This document shows, piece after piece, positions 16,589-22,182 of a DNA stretch of 22,182 nt. The position numbers were made by a program, and so were the translations under genes. Source of the DNA: Mucidula mucida (taxonomy: Eukaryota > Basidiomycota > Agaricomycetes > Agaricales > Physalacriaceae). The stretch's first letter is position 1, and each line of letters opens with the position of its first letter. Where the stretch lies: positions 1-22,182 of the forward strand of contig JADNYV010000558.1 in the NCBI GenBank assembly GCA_015501055.1. Direction: 5' to 3'. The notes under the pieces are model-generated. The model searched no databases, was not told the origin of the DNA, and saw nothing but the letters and a program-made list of their open reading frames with translations.

Positions 16589-17875
16589 GATGTAAACGCG
16601 GATTCCGAGGGTAGGGAGCGTTTTCAGAGGCCTCTGCACACTCCACACCCCTCCTTACCCCTTTACCCAACTTCCTACTCAAGGGAGTTCAATGAGACAG
16701 CTTAAATCAAGTCAAACACTCATTTCACTCTAAAGCTGTATCATGTTCGCTCTCTGCTGCTCCTACTGCAGCCAGCCCACTCTCTGGGCTCTTCCTGGAC
16801 TTACCCAGCCTGTGTCTGGTGTTGTAGTAACAACAGAGGCCACTCACAGGGCGCCCTGGGAGGTTTAAGCAAGAGTCCACACACTCTGCCTCTTTGTCTC
16901 TTACCATCATCATCTCACAGAGACAAGCAGTTTGTAATTCCTCCAGTCCTCTTGCTCAGGACTGATGCCATACACCTCTAGAGCACTGTCTGAAGCCGCC
17001 TACCCAGCCCAAAACCAGTCCAGACAGGTCCAAAGTGCCCATTTTGAGGGAATTCGCACTTTTGCTCTCCCAGGCAAGCACCACTCGCTCTACTCGGTCC
17101 TCCTGCTCAGGACTGATGTACTGGCACCCTAGAACCCTATTGGAAGTGTCCGCTCCGGCCCCAGAGCGCTAGCGCTCCCGCTGCTCTCCCTGCTTCCAGT
17201 ATGTGCCAATGTCTCACATCCAGCTCTTCAGAGCTGATGCCCATTTTGTGCCCAGATACCCATTCCTTTCCAAAGGACTCCTTCTCAAGGACATTCTGTG
17301 GGCTATCTGGTCACAGGTGCGCTCTCTGCACCCTCTCACTCCCCTCCAGCTAACCTGTGTTATCTGGTCACAGTTAGCTCCGCATTTTTGTGTCCTTTCC
17401 CTGTGGCTACACCACACATCCCTCTCCAAGCGGCTCACCACCGCTTATCGAGCTCAATACTCCGCTCAGCGTGCTATACCTCCCTGGACTCGGTATCCTC
17501 CTTGTACTTCCTTGTCATCGTCGATCAGTGGTACAGCTCAACCTGTGCTTGCGACCGCGTTCAACACCCGGTTGTACAGCGTGTGCCTGACTCCTACCAA
17601 GGAGTGTAAATCAGGGCGCTGATTGATAGACGAGTTCGCTCTCTGAGTGCGCCGTAAGACGTTCGCTCTCTGAGTGTTCGATAGGCTTGGTTAAGGATCG
17701 GTCGGTACCCAGCTCAGGCGCCCTCTATTCGCTTACAACCTGGGTGTTCTCTTTGCGAGGGCATTCGCGTTCTGAGTGTTAGACTGGCCAAAAGGCAGCA
17801 AGAGGGCGAGAAGCCTGCGCAGACAGCCTTAGGTGCACATTCTGCTGACAACGTTCCTGAACCAGGAAGCGGATC
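16587..17875 (+). other. 5' leader of YR copy C
   Basis: The 1.29-kb region before gag. Structured parts include hairpins AGTCCT/AGGACT (16945-16963) and GTCCT/AGGAC (17097-17113), which sit in a shared block repeated 151 bp apart. There is a perfect palindrome GAGCGCTAGCGCTC (17164-17177), a 13-bp direct repeat TATCTGGTCACAG (17304-17316, 17361-17373), and GTTCGCTCTCTGAGTG twice (17634-17649, 17661-17676) with a weaker third copy at 17763-17778. A 139-codon open frame at 17203-17622 is present in both copies, but the DNA there is identical, so it is no evidence of coding. Confidence 0.7.
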
Positions 17876-19228
17876 ATGTCTGATGTTGACGAGCTCGATG
17901 GTATCTCTCGCAATCATTCACCTCATCGCCCCCATTCGCCCTATGATCAGGATCCAGACGAGCGCGAAGCGATTCGCTTGCGCGCTGAGCAGCTTCAGGA
18001 CCTTGTCAAGCGGTTTGCGGATGGGTCTATCAAATCCCAAGGCGAGTTCTTGCAGCTTGCCCGCAAAACCGGCGCGTCTGCTGGCGAAATGGACGACTAT
18101 ATCGAACAAGTCGCCCAAATCATTGAACAGCGCAAGAAGCCGGACAAGGCTCCCGAGCACGATAAGACTCCCGAGCGCGATGCTACATTCCAACGAGAGC
18201 TGGAAGAAGAGGCGCGAAGGCGTGCCGTTGAAGAGGCCGCTTGGGCCGCGTTCGCAGCGCAGCTCGATGCTGCTGCTGCTACAGCGCCTGCCGCGCAGCC
18301 CGCTTCAGCCGCCGGACCCGTGGCTGGTCCGTTATCAGCTTCGTTGCTCTCTAGGCTCCTTGGAGCAGAGTCTACTCCGTCCGGCATCTCTGCTTCAGTC
18401 CTCGCTGCCGCTCCGCATCTTGCGCAGCTTGCAGCTCCCTCCAACCTCACTCCTCATATCGAGGAGACTCAGCGCATTCGACGTCTCCTCACTACTGAGA
18501 AGGACATCGACGCTATCATCAATGCGTGTCAGATGCAGTCACTCCATGATCCATTTGCGCGCTCCTTCTGGCGCTCCATTGTGCTGGAGCAGTATGTGGA
18601 TTTTGAGAAGCTCTTTGCCTCCATTCACTCTGGCACAAATCAGCAGGAGGACACCAAGGACTTTGCCGGTGGCTACGTCATCATGCGCAAGGACCAGTCC
18701 ACTGCTCGCCGCACCCTCACCCAAGAGTCCGAGTGGACACGCGTCTTCGATGCGTATGCCACCGGTGTTGGGCTCATCTACCCTCACCGCAAGGACGAAC
18801 TCCGGGGTTACCGCGCGCTCATCATTGAGCTGTTTCGCGCTACACCCTCAAATCCAGTGTTCCCTATTCGCTGTGATAAGGAGACTCGCATTCGCTATGC
18901 TAACTCTCCTTTCCATCTCGATGATCGCACTGCGCTCCAGCTTCCTCTTCTCTCTGAGATGTTGCGCACCTCTGAGGGAGCAAATCCTCGCAAGCGGTCC
19001 TCTGACTCTGGCAGCTCACAGTCTGCGACGCGTCGTCGCATTGTTTGCCAGAATTGGAATCTGGGTAAATGCTCATCTCCGTGCTCCGCAGGCCGTCTTC
19101 ACGGTTCTTGCAGTGAGTGCGGAGGAAAGCACACAGCCAAGAGCCAACCAGCCTGCCTCATCCTCCTCGAAGCCAAACGAGCAGTCGCTCGTTCAGGAGC
19201 GAGTTCAGGCGGCGCTGATGAAGCCTAA
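17876..19228 (+). CDS. Gag-like nucleocapsid protein of YR copy C, intact
   Basis: A 450-residue protein at the position of Gag, expected to bind and package the element's RNA. The N-terminus is acidic and charged. Residues about 85-125 are rich in Glu/Arg and probably helical, followed by an Ala-rich stretch around 125-160. The C-terminus carries a Cys/His cluster at residues 391-427 (C391, C399, C403, H409, C412, C415, H419, C427) with the motif CSECGGKHTAKSQPAC, a type common in Gag proteins of DIRS-order elements. A basic RKRSSDSGSSQSATRRR stretch precedes it. The ATG at 17876 is conserved in copy B. The last codons overlap the start of pol by 11 nt. Confidence 0.85.
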   Translation: MSDVDELDGISRNHSPHRPHSPYDQDPDEREAIRLRAEQLQDLVKRFADGSIKSQGEFLQLARKTGASAGEMDDYIEQVAQIIEQRKKPDKAPEHDKTPERDATFQRELEEEARRRAVEEAAWAAFAAQLDAAAATAPAAQPASAAGPVAGPLSASLLSRLLGAESTPSGISASVLAAAPHLAQLAAPSNLTPHIEETQRIRRLLTTEKDIDAIINACQMQSLHDPFARSFWRSIVLEQYVDFEKLFASIHSGTNQQEDTKDFAGGYVIMRKDQSTARRTLTQESEWTRVFDAYATGVGLIYPHRKDELRGYRALIIELFRATPSNPVFPIRCDKETRIRYANSPFHLDDRTALQLPLLSEMLRTSEGANPRKRSSDSGSSQSATRRRIVCQNWNLGKCSSPCSAGRLHGSCSECGGKHTAKSQPACLILLEAKRAVARSGASSGGADEA

Positions 19229-21053
19229 GTCGTTGAAGCGTGAATCAGACGCTGTACCACCACCACCACGCTTTAAGCGCGGTTATGTATTTACTACCAA
19301 TGTACTATCACAATCTAAAACGCCTTCGAGCATCTCTTCCACTTACACTGCTCCTCCGCTTCCTTTACCTCCTCAGCAAATTCTCAACGACTCCTCCATC
19401 CAGCAGTCTCTTGCTGCAGTAGCTGACTACATCAAGGTCAGCACACCTATCGACATTGACCGCTTTGAGCGGCTTCTTGCCAAACATCCCAATCAGCCCT
19501 TTGTGAGCTCTATCATCCGCTCACTCCGTGAAGGGTTCTGGCCTTTACACAATGGTCAGTGGGAAGCGCACCTCAGAGACAAGATTAGAGACAACTACTC
19601 TACTGAGGAGTGCGATCTTGTTGAGCTGCGCAAACAGCGAGATCAAGAAGTTGCTGCTGGCCGCTGGTCCCCTGCGCTTCCAGAAGGCTTTAAGCTCTTG
19701 CCTGGAATGCGCCTGTCACCCATGTTTGTGGTCTGGCAGAAGGGTAAACCACGCGTCGTCATGGACCATACAGGCAATGGTCTCAATGACGGCATTGCCA
19801 GAGCCGATGCCAAAGTCAAGTACGACGATATGCACTCCTTTGGGCAGGTACTGCATGACGTCCTAAAGCTCATCCTCACGAGGAGATCCTGCTTTTCAAG
19901 AGCGACATCTCTAAAGCGTTCCTCAATCTCCCCGTTCATCCCATTTGGCAGCTACAACAAGTTGTCATTGTCGACGCCGCTATCACATTGTGCGCCGTCT
20001 CATCTTTGGCAGTCGTGCATCACCATACTGCTGGTGTTCGTTCTCTGGCCTGGTTAACTGGGTTGCTTGGGAGCTAGATATACCAGACTGCACGACTACA
20101 TGGATGACTACTATGGCTGGGACACCAATCACAATCTGGTGCTCTTTCATGGACAGCGACGTCCCCGACGTCAAGTTCAGCTTCTCCTTCTGTGGGACTC
20201 TTTGGGCATCCCATATGAAGATAAGAAGCAGGAACACGGTCCTCAGCTAAAAATCATTGGTTTCTGGTTAGACACGGTTCACGGGTCTATCTCTCTCTCA
20301 CCAGACTCCATTGCGGACATGATCACCACCATTCAGTCGTTCTTGTCCCAGCAAAAGCCTGTACTCAAGGAGTGGCAGTCCTTGGGTGGGTATCTCAACT
20401 GGGCTCTTAATGTGCTGCCTTGGGCACGGCCAGCACTTACAGAGCTCTACCGCAAGATGAGCGGTAAAACACTGCAGTACAAAGGCATTCCATTGAACAT
20501 TGAGGTTAGAGCAGATCTCACTTGGTTTGTCAATGCATTACAACACTGCATCGGAGTGCGCTTTGTGAATGCGCAGGCGTGGGATGACTCTGAGGCTGAT
20601 ATGGTCTATTGGACAGATGCGAGTAATCTGGGCCTCGCTTTCGTCTATGCTGGGAATGGCTTTAGCTATCAACTCCGAACCATCACCGGAGTTGACACCT
20701 TCTTTAGGGAGCTTGTAGCTATTCTTTGCGCTGTTCATGATGCTGCCTCTCATCCCTCTCCGCCTCGCAGGCTGTTAATCCATTCTGACAGTCTGGACTC
20801 CGTCTCAGTGTTTAACACTTTGGCTGCTTCACAGTCAAGTCACAATGCTGTTCTGCTTGCCATTGCTGATATTGTCCTGCGCACCGGCATTGACGTTCGT
20901 GTGCGGCACATCCGCGGGGTTGACAACGTGATGGCAGACATGTTGTCCCGCTTACTGTTCTCTGACTTTCAGAAACAGTTCCCCTCCTACCGCGTCCGCA
21001 CTATGGAGCCACCTCGTGAGCTCCTACCGGCGCGATGGAGAGAGTGCTTTTAG
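19218..21053 (+). pseudogene. RT-RNase H (pol), copy C, three single-base deletions
   Basis: Starts at an ATG inside the end of gag (ATGAAGCCTAA contains both the pol start and the gag stop). Compared with copies A and B, one base is missing near 19865, another near 19975 and a third near 20088. Because there are three, the original frame returns. Between 19865 and 20088 the reading is shifted and meets a stop at 20055-20057, so the RT region before YMDD is lost. YMDD itself is at 20097-20108. RNase H residues are intact: Asp at 20616, Glu at 20709, Asp at 20787 and Asp at 20922. The stop at 21051-21053 overlaps the YR start. The intact ancestor would be about 610 residues. Confidence 0.85.
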
Positions 21054-22113
21054 AGGCATTGGGCGAGGGCGGACAGCCTCGTCACCCTCGCCCACCTATG
21101 GACTTGCAAAAACTAGATGAACTCGTCTTGTATCTGCAGGCCCATGCTATCGAGACCTCTACGCGTATCAACTACTCTACTGGGGCTAGAGATTATGCCC
21201 GCTTCTGTAAAGCACACAATCTGTCTCTGGATCCTACTCCGGAGACTCTAGCACGTTACATTGCATACACGTCCCAATTCATTGGCTCTGCTCCTAAATA
21301 CTTAACCGGGGCTAAGCACTTCCTCAATGACCTTTATCCTCACTTTGGTGACGCTCGTGCTTCAGCGCTTGTTCAAGCGCTATCCGTGGGTCAAAGAAGG
21401 TCCGGGCAGATCCTATAGCTAGGAAGCCCCCTCTTCGACTTCATCACCTTCAGCTCTTTGTGGACGTCGCAAACCAGACCCACAAGTATGATGACTTTCT
21501 CTTTGCTACAATCATGTCATGCGGCTTCTATGCTGTTCACCGGATGGGAGAGCTGGTGCAGCCTAATCAGAAGAAGCTACGTGATTGGAAGAAGATCATC
21601 AAGCGTGCCAGCCTCACATTTGAGACTGGGTATGCAGGCTATCGCTTGCCTTACCATAAGAGCGATCCCTTCTATCAGGGCACTGACATACTGTTTACCT
21701 CTCAGACTGTGGCTGATCCTATCACCCTTCTGAAGCAGTATGTCCACCGCAGAGACAAGCTGCATGGTGCTCGAGCGGCTCTCTTCATACGTGAAGATGG
21801 CATTGTACCAACTAGATCCTGGTTTGAGTCCAAGTTCTTTGCGCTGGTGAGCAAAGACTTTGGTGGTCACTCGGTTCGTTCTGGGGGTATAACACACTAT
21901 GCATCCCTTGGACTCTCTGAGACCATACTCCAAGCCCTAGGCCGTTGGTCATCCTCTGCGTGGAAGATCTATATACGTGACCATCCTGCAGTACGTGCCG
22001 CTCAGCAGCTAGCAGTTCAAATAAAACCTCTACTTAAAAACCTCCCTCATCTCGCGTTTTGTAAACATCCTTTTGCACCTCCATCCACCCCTCCACTACA
22101 CACACACACATAG
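21035..22113 (+). pseudogene. Tyrosine recombinase, copy C, frameshifted
   Basis: Same gene as the intact YR of copy B. One C is missing near 21378 (CAAGCGC where B encodes CAAGCCGC), giving early termination at 21418. The catalytic part is open in the original frame: Arg at 21541, HSVR from 21868 and Tyr at 21970. A second missing base in the A-run near 22019 removes the normal stop (equivalent to 22035) and extends the reading to 22113. As read, no full-length enzyme is produced. Confidence 0.85.
22020..22025 (+). promoter_or_regulatory. Candidate polyadenylation signal AATAAA, copy C
   Basis: The hexamer conserved at the end of YR in all three copies, retained here despite the adjacent one-base deletion. 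Weak evidence on its own. Confidence 0.3.
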
Positions 22114-22146
22114 CATAGTAGGCACTTTACGATACGCTGAATTGAT

Positions 22147-22182
22147 GGGGCCCTCGGGGTCCAGTTTTGACCTAACCTTGTG
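22147..22182 (+). repeat. 3' terminal repeat of YR copy C, cut by the window edge
   Basis: GGGGCCCTCGGGGTCCAG and following bases match the 3' terminus of copies A (147-202) and B (6970-7025). About 19 more bases ending AAGCATAGGT are expected beyond the window. Confidence 0.85.

Larger units (their letters stand above)
16587..22182 (+). mobile_element. YR (Ngaro/DIRS-like) retrotransposon copy C, runs off the window
   Basis: A near full-length copy from the 5' terminus (TCGATGTAAACGCG) to within about 19 nt of the 3' terminus; the window ends at CCTAACCTTGTG. The order is leader, gag (intact), pol (three single-base deletions), YR (two single-base deletions). It is in inverted orientation to copy B, with the gypsy element between them. 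It interrupts the 91-bp repeat seen intact at 6791-6881. Confidence 0.9.

Noticed and set aside
17203..17622. 139-codon open frame in the YR leader, also present at 11543-11962 in copy B
   Set aside because: The DNA is identical in the two copies, so every frame is equally conserved. The protein resembles nothing I know, and overlapping frames are also open. Not listed as a gene.
17883..20057. 724-codon open frame across the leader side of gag into pol, copy C
   Set aside because: The first ~445 codons are the +1 shadow of gag, low-complexity and Ser/Arg/Leu-rich. Only the part from the ATG at 19218 is real pol.
1..22182. CRISPR array, bacterial operon, rRNA or tRNA genes
   Set aside because: No regularly spaced repeats, no ribosome-binding-site pattern and no cloverleaf or rRNA sequence seen. 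The content is eukaryotic retrotransposons.

Overview
This window is eukaryotic, almost certainly fungal and most likely basidiomycete, repeat DNA built almost entirely from nested retrotransposons. I see no host gene. Two kinds of element dominate. The first is a tyrosine-recombinase (YR) retrotransposon of the DIRS/Ngaro order. A full copy is about 5.6 kb, with order 5' leader (~1.29 kb), Gag, RT-RNase H and YR. It has no LTRs, no DDE integrase and no recognisable methyltransferase. The second is Ty3/gypsy: one better preserved element with a 5' LTR, gag and part of pol, one old pol relic, and one solo LTR. Ngaro-like YR elements in fungi are known mainly from Basidiomycota, which is the basis for the organism guess.

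Layout. Bases 1-146 are the 5' end of a YR copy (X) lying mostly left of the window. It is joined head to tail to copy A (147-3057, minus strand), which has pol and YR but no gag or leader. Copy A ends at 3002-3057 in an inverted copy of its own 3' terminus. A decayed Ty3/gypsy pol relic follows (3145-5234, plus strand). Next is a diverged 3'-end remnant of the YR element (5298-5852), split by a solo LTR (5369-5838) with a 5-bp target duplication. About 1.1 kb of AT-rich non-coding DNA follows. YR copy B (6970-12578, minus strand) has an intact YR gene but broken gag and pol. A Ty3/gypsy element (12579-16497, minus strand) is cut off inside the RT region exactly at the 5' end of copy B. A 91-bp repeat (16498-16588) leads into YR copy C (16587 to beyond the window end, plus strand), with intact gag but frameshifted pol and YR.

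How the genes work together. In the YR element, Gag packages the RNA, RT-RNase H copies it, and YR integrates a circular DNA by site-specific recombination. This fits the lack of target duplications and the tandem junction at 146/147. Gag and pol overlap by 11 nt (ATG inside the end of gag), and pol and YR overlap by 19 nt. No copy here is autonomous as read, though B supplies an intact YR and C an intact Gag. Most lesions are single-base deletions between nearly identical copies, so assembly error is a live alternative to decay.

The gypsy element shows the most informative regulatory architecture. A 12-nt segment just after the 5' LTR is exactly complementary to a 12-nt segment inside the LTR that lies 32 nt downstream of a TATA box, where transcription should start. 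That is the arrangement of Tf1-type self-primed reverse transcription. A correctly phased GGGTTTT heptamer precedes the gag stop, and pol is open in the -1 frame.
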